From Bacteroidia bacterium (GTDB taxonomy: Bacteria > Bacteroidota > Bacteroidia > Bacteroidales > Prolixibacteraceae), in NCBI GenBank assembly GCA_025358025.1, contig JANYKW010000087.1, forward strand, positions 1 to 64,000: a DNA stretch of 64,000 nucleotides, given 5' to 3'. This document shows positions 32,347 to 42,162 of this stretch, piece after piece. The translations under genes and the position numbers were made by a program. Positions within the stretch are counted from its first letter, which is position 1. Each line of letters starts with the position of its first letter. The notes beneath the pieces are model-generated. The model saw only the letters and a program-made list of their open reading frames with translations. It did no database searches and was not told the origin of the DNA.

Positions 32347-34476
32347 ATGAAAAAATCTGCAAAAAGGATTCTATACTACGCTATTCCCTTGATTCTGGCA
32401 CTGATACTGATCGTTTTGCTTATTCTTCCTTATGGAATAAAAAAGTACATCAACGACCACGGAATTGAATATACAGGAAGAAAAACGTCCGTCCGGGATA
32501 TTAAATTAAATTATTTTACTTCCACGCTAAGCGTCCTTGATTTCAAACTGTATGAAGCAGACGGGAAGGCCATGTTTGTCTCGTTCGATACCCTCCTGGT
32601 TCATATTTCACCATTTCCACTACTGAACTCCAAACTGGTTGTAGAGAAGTTTCGTTTGGTTCATCCTGCTGTCACCATCATCCGGAAAGATTCAGTGTTC
32701 AACTTCGATGACATTATTGCATTTATGGATGGAAAACCTAAGCCAAAAGCAGAGACTCCGGATAAGCCCTCTTCCCCGTTCAAATATATTTTGAAGGATA
32801 TTTCCATGGAGTACGGAACACTGGTTTTTGAAGATAAGACGGTCGAAAATACTACCAGGTTGAACAATCTGGGCTTTCTCATCCCAGCACTCAGCTTCAA
32901 TCAGGATGAGATTAAAGAGATCGGGATCAAATTCAATTTTGAAAACGGAGGTTTCTTTCAGGCTAAAACAGATTTTAACCAGAAAAGCGGAAGTTACAGT
33001 GCTGATTTTTCGATAGATAAACTGAGATTGTCTCCTTTCTTGCCCTATGCCAAAGGCTATTTCCACCTTAGTAGTCTCAGTGGACTGCTGGGTGGTGATT
33101 TTCATGTATCAGGAAATATCAATCATATTGATTCCATTTTGCTGCTTGGAGAGGGACATGTTACAGACTTTGCCGCCAACGAACTCTCCGGACAAAAAGT
33201 TCTTGGGGCAAAAAGTGCCGGAGTAACTATTCTGGACAGCTATCCGATGAAGAACGACTTCAAGATTGGACTGATTCAAATTATAGAACCCTATCTCTTT
33301 GTGGAGATGAAAGATTCGACCATCAATTTGCTGCACCTGATGGTTGAGTCACCCGGTGACACAGTATCTTCTGACTATAATTACCAGATCAGCAAGTTGA
33401 GTATTGAGCAAGGCGTTTTAGATCTCAGGGACAATTCCTATGAAGCTCCCTTTGATTATCATTTGAGTGAGATTGAGATGAATGTTGATTCTGTCTCATC
33501 GGCAGCAAACTGGCTGAATGCAAGTACTACCATGAAACTCAATAAAAGAGGCAATCTTCAGGCAAAACTGGGGATAAATCCTTCTGATCCCTATGAGATA
33601 AAACTCAATTATGTGATTACCAATTTTCTGCTTAGTGATCTGAATATCTATTCTTTACATTTTGTTGGTTTTCCCATCTTGCTCGGAAATATGTATTATA
33701 AAGGCAATACAGTCATTTCCAACAAACAGCTCAACAGCGAAAACAAACTGATCATCAGAGATGCACGGCTGGGAAAAAAGAGCGGGGGATTACTTGATAT
33801 CCCGCTTAAACTGGCCCTCTATCTGCTGAAAGACATTCACGGAGATATTATTCTGAATTTGCCGCTTACAGGCGACCTGAACGACCCAAAAACTAAAATC
33901 GGCAGACTGGTATGGCAAATGCTGAAAAATGTGGTCGTTAAAGTGGTCGCGTCTCCTTTTATAGCTTTATCGGGATTGCTGGGTGTCGAGCCTGCAGAAG
34001 TGAAGGGAATTGAGTTTAATTATGCCGATACTACATTGACAGATGTGCATTTGCGCCGGATCAAACTCTTCACCGACCTGGAGCAGAAAAAGCCTGACCT
34101 GAAGATTGAGGTGACTGGTTTTAATGACTCCGGGTTGGAAAAGAAAGAAATTGCACTGCAGGAAGCAGGGAAGCTGTTTTTTGAAGCCACCGGCACTGAT
34201 GCGAAAAAAGATAATGCAAGTTTTGTAGCCTTTCTTTCCGAAAAGGTGCACAGGGATACGTTGAGCGCCGTAACCGGAAGCCGCCTTTTAATTGGCGAGT
34301 CAAAACTTGATTCGATCCAGCAAAGTATCTCCCTTTACCGGGTAAGCAGAATTGAAAGAGCCTTGCGAAGCTTCAGTGACTCCACGAAGATAAAAGTTAC
34401 AGTTCCAAACAAGGAGCTACCCGAAAATGTGGGCAGCAGACCTGTTTTTGAATTAAAATTCTCTGTTGAGGAGTAG
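32347..34476 (+). CDS. DUF748/AsmA-like envelope protein
   Basis: A 709-residue protein with one N-terminal membrane helix (ILYYAIPLILALILIVLLILPYG) and a long periplasmic beta-rich domain. DUF748-like features include KYINDHGIEYTGRKTSVRDI, KFRLVHPAVTIIRKDSVFNFDDII and PLTGDLNDPKTKIGRLVWQML, with an AEVKGIEF segment near 555. The family belongs to the AsmA/TamB-like proteins thought to bridge or move lipids between membranes. A repeat of shorter beta segments in the C-terminal 200 residues ends in an OmpA-like-flavoured region (IKVTVPNKELPE). The start at 32347 was preferred over the TTG at 32341. Confidence 0.85.
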   Translation: MKKSAKRILYYAIPLILALILIVLLILPYGIKKYINDHGIEYTGRKTSVRDIKLNYFTSTLSVLDFKLYEADGKAMFVSFDTLLVHISPFPLLNSKLVVEKFRLVHPAVTIIRKDSVFNFDDIIAFMDGKPKPKAETPDKPSSPFKYILKDISMEYGTLVFEDKTVENTTRLNNLGFLIPALSFNQDEIKEIGIKFNFENGGFFQAKTDFNQKSGSYSADFSIDKLRLSPFLPYAKGYFHLSSLSGLLGGDFHVSGNINHIDSILLLGEGHVTDFAANELSGQKVLGAKSAGVTILDSYPMKNDFKIGLIQIIEPYLFVEMKDSTINLLHLMVESPGDTVSSDYNYQISKLSIEQGVLDLRDNSYEAPFDYHLSEIEMNVDSVSSAANWLNASTTMKLNKRGNLQAKLGINPSDPYEIKLNYVITNFLLSDLNIYSLHFVGFPILLGNMYYKGNTVISNKQLNSENKLIIRDARLGKKSGGLLDIPLKLALYLLKDIHGDIILNLPLTGDLNDPKTKIGRLVWQMLKNVVVKVVASPFIALSGLLGVEPAEVKGIEFNYADTTLTDVHLRRIKLFTDLEQKKPDLKIEVTGFNDSGLEKKEIALQEAGKLFFEATGTDAKKDNASFVAFLSEKVHRDTLSAVTGSRLLIGESKLDSIQQSISLYRVSRIERALRSFSDSTKIKVTVPNKELPENVGSRPVFELKFSVEE

Positions 34477-34484
34477 ACTGTGGT

Positions 34485-34886
34485 CTATTTTTTCTTTTCG
34501 GGTGTTTTGTTTTCCTTGTACCGCATATCAGGAGTTCCATCCTTTTTTGTTGGTCCCGCCGGTGCAGGTTTTGCAGCATCTTTGTTCTCCTTGTACCTCA
34601 TATCAGGTGTTCCATCCTTTTTGGTCGGATTGGCAGTAGGGTTCTTTGCATCGGCTTTGGCTTTATTGGCATCATTTTTAGCATTGTTGGCATCTGCTTT
34701 GGCTTTATTTGCATCCGCATTGGCCTTGTTTGTTTCACTCTTCGCCTTGTTGGCATCCCCCTTGGCAGCATTTGACTCGGTAGGTGCTTTTTTTGCTGGT
34801 TCTTTCGTTGCCTGTTTTGCCTCCTGGGCAAAGATCATTGTAGTACTGAAACACACCGCAATTAGAATTGCAATAATTTTTTTCAT
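34485..34886 (-). CDS. Secreted Ala/Lys-rich repeat protein
   Basis: A 133-residue protein with a signal peptide ending IFAQE. The middle is low-complexity heptad-like NKAKADA repeats rich in Ala, Lys, Asn and Asp, likely alpha-helical, and the C-terminal part has two copies of PTKKDGTPDMRYKENK, 12 residues apart. Repeats of PTKKDGTPDMRYKEN occur in small secreted proteins of Bacteroidota, as far as I recall, without a known function. It is convergent with the DUF748 gene (8-base gap). Confidence 0.75.
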   Translation of the reverse strand: MKKIIAILIAVCFSTTMIFAQEAKQATKEPAKKAPTESNAAKGDANKAKSETNKANADANKAKADANNAKNDANKAKADAKNPTANPTKKDGTPDMRYKENKDAAKPAPAGPTKKDGTPDMRYKENKTPEKKK

Positions 34887-35216
34887 GACTGTACGTTTTA
34901 AAATAAGTTCAACATGTTGAAATTAAAAGGAATGGATATACAAAAAGGCGTTAATATTTTGTATTATAGTTGTCGCACGATATGATTGCATGAACAACGT
35001 CGCATCCTTTGTACCTATGTAAAAGTAGAAAAAATAATATACAATAGAAATAGCCATCCGCCGGCTGGCGGAATTTCATTTGGTAATTAAAAAACAAATA
35101 TTTATCAGATAAAAACTGATTTAATTTTGCGAGCGGATGGAATGATTTTGTAAAAGGCAGTGGTTGATGGTAATCCTTATAAATATATCTTTGAATCGAC
35201 CAAAGATCATGAAGCA
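34887..35216. other. Intergenic region with palindromes
   Basis: This 330-base region has a perfect 14-base palindrome TTCAACATGTTGAA (34908-34921) 22 bases before the secreted repeat-protein gene, and a TCCGCC-GGCT-GGCGGA hairpin (35057-35072). No gene is supported. The palindrome may be an operator of the reverse gene; the hairpin is of a short-repeat type. Confidence 0.55.
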
Positions 35217-36629
35217 GTGAAAAAAATTACGATCCTCTTTCTATCCTTTGTTGTTTGGGCTTCAAATGCCAGAAGTCAGTCGGAAACAGTACTTACAGTC
35301 AATCCGATCAGCTCTTTATCCAGGGGCAACAGGCATGAAAAAAACGGTTGGACCTATCTGCATATCGAAGGAACACCCAGGGAACGCGGTTTCCAGCACG
35401 GGTACCTGATGGCTGCCGAGATTAAGGAGAACATTCGTTTGCTGCGCTCCAGATGGGAATACCAGACCGCTTTTGACTGGTCTTTTTATGTTCAAAAAGC
35501 CGGGGAAATCCTTCGTGTCAGGGTCGATGCTGAAAATCTGGAAGAGATTGACGGGATAGCTGAAGGAATGCTGGCTGCCGGAGTGAAGAGCTCCCGTGAT
35601 GAGTTGGTGGGACTCAACGGATATCCTGAGTTGATAGGATCCTGGTGGCCAACCGTCAGGGATTCCCTTCATTCGCATTCCATTGATCAGCCCAAAGAGT
35701 CCTGCAGTTCATTCATCGCCAACGGAAAGATGACAGCTGACGGAAAAATTGTGCTGGGACACAACACGATGGATTTGTATCATAATCCATTGTGTAACCT
35801 GATCATGGATATCCTCCCTGAAAAGGGTCATCGTATATTGATGCAGTCGGTTGCAGGCTTTATCCACAGTGAAACGGATTTCTTTATTACAGATGCTGGG
35901 TTGGTTGGCTCTGAAACAACAATCGGAGAATTTTTCCCGTTCGATCCGAAAGGCTCGCCGGAATTTTCGCGGATGCGCCATGCAACCCAGTACGCCTCGT
36001 CGATTGAGGAGTGGTGCGGCATCATGAAAAAAGACAACAACGGTGGATATGCCAATGCCTGGTTGCTTGGAGATATCAACACCAACGAGATTGCAAGACT
36101 CGAACTGGGTTTGAAATATATTGGATTCGAAAAGAAGAAGGATGGGTATTTTATCGGATCCAATGTAGCAGAGAATCTCGAAATTCTTAGGTTTGAGACC
36201 AAAAGAGATGAAACCAACATCAAATATTCCTCTATAGCCCGACGCGTAAGATGGAAACAACTCATGAAAAGGTATGAGGGTAAAATCAATCTGAAACTGG
36301 CAAAGGCTTTTGAGGCAGATCATTATGACAGTTATCTGAAGAAAGAAAATCCGGGAGGCCGGACTCTTTGTGGTCATTGGGAGATTGATGCGCAAGAGTT
36401 TGGACCTGGTATTCCCTACAGTCCTGAAGGGACTCTCGACGGGAAAGTTGTAGATGCTGCCATGGCAAAGGAGATGTCGTTTTCTGCCCGCTGGGGATCT
36501 GCCTGCGGCAAGGCTTTCGACGGCGCGAAATTTCTTGAAGAACATCCCCAGTACTACTGGATGGAGGGACTCCTGCCAAGCCGGCCGTCACAACCCTGGA
36601 CAACCTTTAAGTCCGGAGAAGTTAAATAA
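35217..36629 (+). CDS. C45-family autoproteolytic acyltransferase/hydrolase, exported
   Basis: A 470-residue protein with signal peptide (residues 1-23, KKITILFLSFVVWASNARS). The N-terminal half has EGTPRERGFQHG, typical of C45 proenzymes, and the ESCSSFIANG motif supplies the N-terminal nucleophile Cys163 released by self-cleavage; LGHNTMD follows. Substrates of this family range from penicillin side chains to amide-linked lipids and phospholipase-B-like targets. The start is a GTG at 35217, giving a proper signal peptide; no in-frame ATG is available upstream. Monocistronic. Confidence 0.8.
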   Translation: MKKITILFLSFVVWASNARSQSETVLTVNPISSLSRGNRHEKNGWTYLHIEGTPRERGFQHGYLMAAEIKENIRLLRSRWEYQTAFDWSFYVQKAGEILRVRVDAENLEEIDGIAEGMLAAGVKSSRDELVGLNGYPELIGSWWPTVRDSLHSHSIDQPKESCSSFIANGKMTADGKIVLGHNTMDLYHNPLCNLIMDILPEKGHRILMQSVAGFIHSETDFFITDAGLVGSETTIGEFFPFDPKGSPEFSRMRHATQYASSIEEWCGIMKKDNNGGYANAWLLGDINTNEIARLELGLKYIGFEKKKDGYFIGSNVAENLEILRFETKRDETNIKYSSIARRVRWKQLMKRYEGKINLKLAKAFEADHYDSYLKKENPGGRTLCGHWEIDAQEFGPGIPYSPEGTLDGKVVDAAMAKEMSFSARWGSACGKAFDGAKFLEEHPQYYWMEGLLPSRPSQPWTTFKSGEVK

Positions 36630-36637
36630 AAATGAAC

Positions 36638-36675
36638 CGTCATTGCGATCCGCCAGCTTGGGGAGAAGCAATCTG
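36638..36675 (+). repeat. CGTCATTGCGA...GAAGCAATCTG short repeat
   Basis: A single copy of an inverted-repeat type (ATTGC and GCAAT ends) with CCGCC-AGCT-like centre, right after the C45 gene. The same CCGCC centre occurs at 35057-35072. Elements of this sort are scattered in many bacterial genomes; one copy here gives no proof. Confidence 0.45.
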
Positions 36676-36676
36676 T

Positions 36677-37660
36677 TTACTGGCAATCCAATACTTCAGG
36701 CCTAACCTTTCCAAGAAATTTGTCTGAACCGTAGATAACACGCAGTCTGTGCGCAATGATGCTGATTGTAAATGTCCCGTTTCCAAGGGTCTCCCCATCG
36801 GATTCGCCGGGCATCGGGATCGGTGATGTGATCTCAATTTCTTTCCCTGTATGGGTGGACACCCTTTTATCTTTAACGAAATTACCGGAATAAAGCCCCT
36901 TGAAATTTCTGAGGATTCCCCAGATTCCGATTTTGCGGATCACTGTTATATGAAATAGTCCTTGAAGCGGATTGGCTTCCGGCACCTGCATCATCCCTCC
37001 ACCGTTGAATTTGCCAATCCCCACACTGGCACTAAATAAGTTGACGTTGAATGAAGTGTCATCAATCGTAATCTTTGTATGACGGCTTTTGTAGGTGAGA
37101 TATCCCGAAAATAAACTCTGGATATAGACCCTGATGCCTGTTATATCTTTGGATTTTAAGTCGTTGGCATTTTTTGCAACCAAAGCATCAAATCCAAATC
37201 CGGCAATGTTTACAAAGTACCGTTTGCTGGTTTGTCCTTCAATCCGGCAGGTAATCTCTCCGACATCCTGCATGACAGTCTTGTATTCATTAATGATGTC
37301 GATTGCTTTCTGGTAATTATCCGGAATTCCGAATGTTTTTATCCAGTCATTTCCGGTTCCGACAGGAATCATTCCAAGTGTAATCTCATGGTGAGACGCT
37401 TGATCAGCCAGGAAAATACCATTGACCACTTCATTGAGGGTGCCATCACCGCCTGCTACAATCAGGTGAGTAGCTCCTGAGCTGACCAGTTCTCTGGCCA
37501 GTTCAATGGCGTGACATGGATAGAGGGATATGGATAAATGGTAAGGAACGTCAGATGTCCTCAGCAGGTGTTCAATTTTATTTTTATCCAGAGTTCCTTT
37601 TCCGCCACCTGCGTGGGGATTCAGAATCACCTGCCATACTATTTCCTCGCTTTTTGGCAT
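36677..37660 (-). CDS. Diacylglycerol/lipid kinase-family protein
   Basis: A 327-residue protein of the DAGK/YegS/BmrU family: NPHAGGGKG near the start, the ATP-binding GGDGTLNEVVNG motif and PVGTGNDWIKTF. It probably phosphorylates diacylglycerol, sphingoid or similar lipids, helping envelope lipid turnover. The ATG at 37660 is the first; a TTG at 37696 would add 12 residues. It lies downstream of pgk on the same strand, but a strong terminator separates them. Confidence 0.92.
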   Translation of the reverse strand: MPKSEEIVWQVILNPHAGGGKGTLDKNKIEHLLRTSDVPYHLSISLYPCHAIELARELVSSGATHLIVAGGDGTLNEVVNGIFLADQASHHEITLGMIPVGTGNDWIKTFGIPDNYQKAIDIINEYKTVMQDVGEITCRIEGQTSKRYFVNIAGFGFDALVAKNANDLKSKDITGIRVYIQSLFSGYLTYKSRHTKITIDDTSFNVNLFSASVGIGKFNGGGMMQVPEANPLQGLFHITVIRKIGIWGILRNFKGLYSGNFVKDKRVSTHTGKEIEITSPIPMPGESDGETLGNGTFTISIIAHRLRVIYGSDKFLGKVRPEVLDCQ

Positions 37661-37700
37661 CTGATTTTTAGTTCGGTAGTCAGTTTCTTCCTGCAAATCT

Positions 37701-37734
37701 AAAAAAAAACGGGTGCAGATATCCTCTGCACCCG
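37701..37734 (-). terminator. Terminator of pgk
   Basis: Perfect 10-base arms CGGGTGCAGA and TCTGCACCCG around TATCC, followed on the minus strand by nine T residues. It lies between pgk and the lipid kinase gene. Confidence 0.9.
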
Positions 37735-37771
37735 AAATTCTATGGTTTATCTGGGATTTGACGGAATGATA

Positions 37772-38965
37772 TTATTCCTGGACGGCAGCGATACCCGGGA
37801 GTATTCGACCTTCAAGGTATTCCAGCATGGCACCACCTGCTGTAGAAATGTAAGATACCTTGTCTGCAATGTTAAATTTGTTGACAGCAGCAACAGAGTC
37901 GCCTCCGCCAACAAGAGAGAAAGCACCGTTGGCAGTTGCCTGTACGATTGCATCCCCAATGGCCTTTGTGCCAACAGCAAATTTATCCATCTCGAAAACA
38001 CCTACCGGGCCATTCCACAGTATTGTTTTGGATTCGCGGACCACTTTGCTGAAGTTTTTGATGGTTTCCGGTCCGATATCCAATCCGGACCAGTTGTCGT
38101 CGATGGCATAAGATGATACCACTTTGGTGTTGGCTGTTTCAGCAAAAGCGTCTGCTTCAACAACATCTACTGCAAAGTGAAACTGAACTCCTTTTTCTTT
38201 GGCTTTAATTAAAAGACTTTTGGCAAGCTCCAGGTAATCATCCTCGCAGATTGATCCGCCAATTTTACCGCCTTGTGCCTTGACGAAGGTATAGGTCATT
38301 CCGCCTCCAATGATCAGGTGATCAACCGAATTAAGCAGGTTCTCTATGATGGTGATTTTTGACGAGACCTTTGAACCTCCCATAATGGCAGTGAACGGAC
38401 GTTGCGGGGCTTTTAACACTTTATCAAGACTCTCAACTTCGCTGGCAACAAGCAAGCCGAAAAGTTTGTCGTTGGGGAAGAATTTGGCGATTACAGCTGT
38501 GGAGGCATGCGCACGGTGTGCTGTCCCGAATGCATCGTTGACCCAGCAGTCGCCCAACTCAGAAATCTGACGGGCGAAATCTTCATCTCCGCCTTCCTCT
38601 TCGGGGTGAAAACGCAGGTTTTCCAAAACCATTACATCACCTGCTTTTAATGTTGAAGCCATTGCTTTGGTTGCTTCTCCGATACAGTCAGGTGCCATTT
38701 TAATGGCTTTTCCACCCAGTAATTCGCTGAGGTGCGGTACAAGATGTTTCATCGAAAATTTGTCTTCAGGGCCTTTTTTCGGACGACCCAGGTGAGACAT
38801 GATAATCACGGCTCCTCCCTTACCCAAAATGGTATTGATGGTTGGTAACGCTGCGGTCATGCGGGTATCGTCTGTAATTTCGAATTGTTCGTTGAGCGGA
38901 ACATTGAAGTCAACTCGGATTAGGGCTTTTTTGCCTGAAAAGTCATAAGATTCAATTGTCTGCAT
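37772..38965 (-). CDS. pgk: Phosphoglycerate kinase
   Basis: A 397-residue glycolytic enzyme: RVDFNVPLN start, [38 protein letters not shown] and GGGDSVAAV near the C-terminus, all family motifs intact. It transfers phosphate from 1,3-bisphosphoglycerate to ADP in the cytoplasm. Monocistronic, with its own -7 element and terminator. Confidence 0.98.
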   Translation of the reverse strand: MQTIESYDFSGKKALIRVDFNVPLNEQFEITDDTRMTAALPTINTILGKGGAVIIMSHLGRPKKGPEDKFSMKHLVPHLSELLGGKAIKMAPDCIGEATKAMASTLKAGDVMVLENLRFHPEEEGGDEDFARQISELGDCWVNDAFGTAHRAHASTAVIAKFFPNDKLFGLLVASEVESLDKVLKAPQRPFTAIMGGSKVSSKITIIENLLNSVDHLIIGGGMTYTFVKAQGGKIGGSICEDDYLELAKSLLIKAKEKGVQFHFAVDVVEADAFAETANTKVVSSYAIDDNWSGLDIGPETIKNFSKVVRESKTILWNGPVGVFEMDKFAVGTKAIGDAIVQATANGAFSLVGGGDSVAAVNKFNIADKVSYISTAGGAMLEYLEGRILPGIAAVQE

Positions 38966-38994
38966 ATCGTTGTTATTAAATTTTTTAGTAAGGT

Positions 38995-39002
38995 CAAAGA
39001 TA
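38995..39002 (-). promoter_or_regulatory. -7 element of the pgk promoter
   Basis: TATCTTTG on the minus strand, 29 bases before the start codon, matches TAnnTTTG exactly. A clear -33 TTTG is not seen 19-20 bases upstream. Confidence 0.5.
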
Positions 39003-39147
39003 GTGGATATCTGTTTGATAAGCCTCTTTTAAGTGTTAATTTATTACTAATTCGGCAGGAGTTGAGATGGGTTGGATAGCCGGTGTTCAATTTTTTTTAC
39101 TTTTGAGGAATGAGCCGGAGAGGTTCAGAAAGTCTCTTCTTTTAGGT

Positions 39148-40272
39148 ATGCAATTTAAAGATGTTATCGGACAACGTCCGACAAAAGAACTGTTCATTCA
39201 GTTGGCACTGGAGCAACGTGTTCCCCATGCTATTTTACTTTTAGGTCCTCCAGGAAACGGGAAACTGGCCATGGCACTGGCTTTTGCGCAGTACTTGAAT
39301 TGCAGCAGCAAAACTGTGTCTGATTCCTGCGGGGTTTGCAGTTCGTGTCTTAAATATAAAAAATTAATTCACCCTGACTTGCATTTTACCATTCCTGTCA
39401 TCATTACTTCAGCCAATTCCAAACCTACCAGCTCTAATTATATTTCCAGGTGGAGGGAGTTCTTTATTACCAATCCTTACCCTTTGTACGAACGGTGGAA
39501 CCAGGCCATTGCCGAAGACAACAAGCAGGGAATGATTTATGTTTATGAAGCTTCCGAGATTATTCAAAAACTCAGTAAAAAGTCGTACGAGGCTGATTAC
39601 AAAGTATCTGTGATCTGGCTTCCGGAGTCAATGAATGCGACCTGCGCAAATAAAATTCTGAAGATACTGGAAGAACCACCGGCAAACACACTCTTTCTGC
39701 TGGTTTCAGAAGAAGAACAAAGATTGCTCAGTACCATCAGGTCGAGGTGCCAAACCATCAGGCTTCCCAAAATAGCGGAACAGGATCTTACAGATGCCCT
39801 TGCAAATCATCCGGATCTGGGGGAAAATAATCCTGCCGTAATTGCCAGGATGGCTAAAGGGAACTACATTCTGGCAGAAGAGTTGTTGAGAGAGGATGAG
39901 GTCAGGAAATATAACCACAACCAATATACTTCCATGATGCGGTCGGGATATGGCCGGAATTTGCAGGAGTTGCTGGCATGGTCTGATGAGCTTTCTTCTA
40001 TTGGAAGGACCAGGCAAATCAGCTTTCTCAGGTATTGCAGCGAGTTTACACGAGAAAATTTCATGTCTAATTTTAAGCAACCCAAGTTGGTTACCCTGGA
40101 TGAAAATGAAGGGAATTTTGCCAAAAAATTTTCTCCGTTCATCCATGAAAAAAACGTGATGCACCTTTTTGCAGAGTTTGAAAAATCACTGAAAGATATT
40201 GCCTCAAACGGAAATGTCAAGGCAGTATTTACCGACATGGCTCTCAAAATCTCCAAGTTGATCAGGTTATAA
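39148..40272 (+). CDS. holB: DNA polymerase III delta-prime subunit (clamp loader)
   Basis: A 374-residue protein with the delta-prime layout: FKDVIGQRPTKELFIQLA, HAILLLGPPGNGKLAMALAFA (P-loop with Leu where gamma has Thr), zinc-binding CGVCSSC, then EEPPANTLFLLVSE and STIRSRCQ (sensor-like). The missing Thr after the P-loop Lys fits a subunit that does not hydrolyse ATP. The start at 39148 is chosen as the natural start of the FKDVIG motif; the ATG at 39067 would add an unrelated 27 residues. First gene of a forward block with ricT and gldH, an order common in Bacteroidota. Confidence 0.92.
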   Translation: MQFKDVIGQRPTKELFIQLALEQRVPHAILLLGPPGNGKLAMALAFAQYLNCSSKTVSDSCGVCSSCLKYKKLIHPDLHFTIPVIITSANSKPTSSNYISRWREFFITNPYPLYERWNQAIAEDNKQGMIYVYEASEIIQKLSKKSYEADYKVSVIWLPESMNATCANKILKILEEPPANTLFLLVSEEEQRLLSTIRSRCQTIRLPKIAEQDLTDALANHPDLGENNPAVIARMAKGNYILAEELLREDEVRKYNHNQYTSMMRSGYGRNLQELLAWSDELSSIGRTRQISFLRYCSEFTRENFMSNFKQPKLVTLDENEGNFAKKFSPFIHEKNVMHLFAEFEKSLKDIASNGNVKAVFTDMALKISKLIRL

Positions 40273-40422
40273 TTCACGGTAGACAGGTGAATCAAATTCT
40301 TATTTTAACAATCCGATCTTTTAGCGGTAAACCATGCGATTCGCTCTGGTAAATTTCATTATTTTTGTGCAGCAGGAGAAAAATGGCAGAGTACATGCCT
40401 ATTAGATAACTAAGACATATAA

Positions 40423-41589
40423 ATGAACCCAATACAAAAAGCAGCTAGCGGATGCCCTGGTTCATCGCAAACACGAAGCTGCGCCAAATTGAGTGTATAC
40501 GACTGGCTTCATGATGTTCCGAATACCATCAACACGAACGATATAATTGAGATCCGTTTCAAAAATACACGAAAGGATTATTACAGGAACGTCAACGATC
40601 TTAACTTGAAACAAGGCGATATTGTAGCTGTTGAGGCTAGCCCCGGTCACGATATTGGCGTGGTGTCACTGCTCGGAGATCTCGTTCTCAAGCAGATGAA
40701 AAGGCATAAACCCACTTTCGTGGATGGTGAACTCCGCAAAATTTACAGGTTGGCAAAACCTGTGGATATCCAGAAATGGGAAGAGTCAATCCAGATGGAG
40801 CATGAAACGATGCTGAAGGCACGTAAGCTTGCTGAAGATCTTCGTTTGAATATGAAAATTGGGGACGTTGAATTTCAGGGAGATAAAACCAAGGCCATCT
40901 TTTATTATATCGCGGATGAGCGCGTTGACTTTCGCCAGCTTATCAAGGTTTATGCGGATACCTTTAGAATCCGGATTGAAATGCGTCAGATTGGTGCACG
41001 TCAGGAAGCAGGAAGAATAGGTGGAATTGGCCCTTGCGGAAGGGAGTTGTGCTGCAGTTCATGGATCTCTAATTTTGTGTCGGTTACTACCAATGCCGCC
41101 CGTTACCAGGAGATCTCGCTGAATCCCCAAAAGCTTGCCGGACAGTGCAGTAAGCTAAAATGCTGTCTGAACTATGAATTGGACTGCTATATTGATGCAC
41201 AAATGGACTTTCCTCCAACCAATGTACAGATCGAGACTGAAAAGGGGAATTTCAATTACCTGAAAGCGGATATTTTCAAAGGAATATTCTGGTATGTGAG
41301 GGAAAACTACCAGGGTGGCGGATTCATCGGCGTCTCTGTCGAAAAGGTAAAAGAGATCCTTCGAATAAACCGCAGTGGCAAGAGAATCCCCGACCTGACC
41401 GGAGATGTGGTGGAAATACCTGAAGATACAGCTCCAACGTACCAAAACTCAGTTGGACAGGAGTCTCTCGACCGATTTGATCAAAATCCTAATAAAATTA
41501 GGAGAAAGAAACGTCATAAGCCAATTCTGACCCGTAAAAATATTTCGAATACAGAAAATGACAGTACGAACGATTCTCCAGCCGATTAA
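40423..41589 (+). CDS. ricT: PSP1-domain protein, RicT/YaaT-like
   Basis: A 388-residue protein with a PSP1 domain: IRFKNTRKDYYRN, FFYIADERVDFR-type segment, and the Cys-rich motif GGIGPCGRELCCSSWI with QCSKLKCCLNYELDCY. In Firmicutes the RicT/YaaT member belongs to a complex with iron-sulfur clusters that controls RNA processing; the Bacteroidota role is less clear. The N-terminal extension (SGCPGSSQTRSCAKLSVYDWL) has additional Cys. Its last 32 bases overlap gldH. Confidence 0.9.
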   Translation: MNPIQKAASGCPGSSQTRSCAKLSVYDWLHDVPNTINTNDIIEIRFKNTRKDYYRNVNDLNLKQGDIVAVEASPGHDIGVVSLLGDLVLKQMKRHKPTFVDGELRKIYRLAKPVDIQKWEESIQMEHETMLKARKLAEDLRLNMKIGDVEFQGDKTKAIFYYIADERVDFRQLIKVYADTFRIRIEMRQIGARQEAGRIGGIGPCGRELCCSSWISNFVSVTTNAARYQEISLNPQKLAGQCSKLKCCLNYELDCYIDAQMDFPPTNVQIETEKGNFNYLKADIFKGIFWYVRENYQGGGFIGVSVEKVKEILRINRSGKRIPDLTGDVVEIPEDTAPTYQNSVGQESLDRFDQNPNKIRRKKRHKPILTRKNISNTENDSTNDSPAD

Positions 41590-42052
41590 GTACGCTGCGT
41601 TTTTTTTTGGCTGTATGGTAATGCTTGGCTCCTGCAGCAGAAAGAGCGTTTTCAGCGATTACAGAGCCTTGAAAGGTTCCGGATGGCATCAGGATTCTGT
41701 TCTGATTTTCGACATGACAGTTCCCGATTCCACAAAAATGTATAACCTTTTTTTGAATGTCAGAAACGAAGGGAAGTACAACTACAGCAATCTATGGCTG
41801 TTCGTAAAAATCATTCCCCCCAAGGGAAAGGCAATCAATGACACCATTGAACTTTCACTCGCCACACCCGAGGGCAAATGGCTCGGTTATGGTCTTGGAG
41901 ATCTTTACGACATGAAATACCCCTACAAGCAAACTACTTTTTTCCCGGCTGCTGGCTATTATCGTTTTGAGGTAAGACAAGGTATGCGGACAGAGGATGG
42001 GATTTTAAAAGGGATTCATGACTTTGGAATTTCACTGGAACGAAGCAACTGA
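41558..42052 (+). CDS. gldH: Gliding motility lipoprotein GldH
   Basis: A 164-residue lipoprotein (signal with LGSCSRK), followed by SDYRALKGSGWHQDSVLIFDM and the core LFLNVRNEGKYNYSNLWLFVKI characteristic of GldH. The family is needed for gliding in Flavobacterium johnsoniae; non-gliding Bacteroidales also keep it, presumably for envelope functions linked to type IX secretion. The start is an ATG 32 bases inside the upstream gene; neighbours and order (holB, PSP1, gldH, trmB) support the assignment. Confidence 0.9.
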   Translation: MTVRTILQPIKYAAFFFGCMVMLGSCSRKSVFSDYRALKGSGWHQDSVLIFDMTVPDSTKMYNLFLNVRNEGKYNYSNLWLFVKIIPPKGKAINDTIELSLATPEGKWLGYGLGDLYDMKYPYKQTTFFPAAGYYRFEVRQGMRTEDGILKGIHDFGISLERSN

Positions 42053-42162
42053 AAGGGTCTTAAGTGATGCGTGATAAAATATGCTTTGTCTCTTTCTAAG
42101 CAGCACAGCAGCTAATCCTCTCATCCTCAAATTAACACATCAACTAATCGTCAACTTGTCGA

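Noticed and set aside
35709-36545. Long minus-strand frame over the C45 gene
   Set aside because: Shadow frame; the plus strand has a signal peptide and the C45 motifs.
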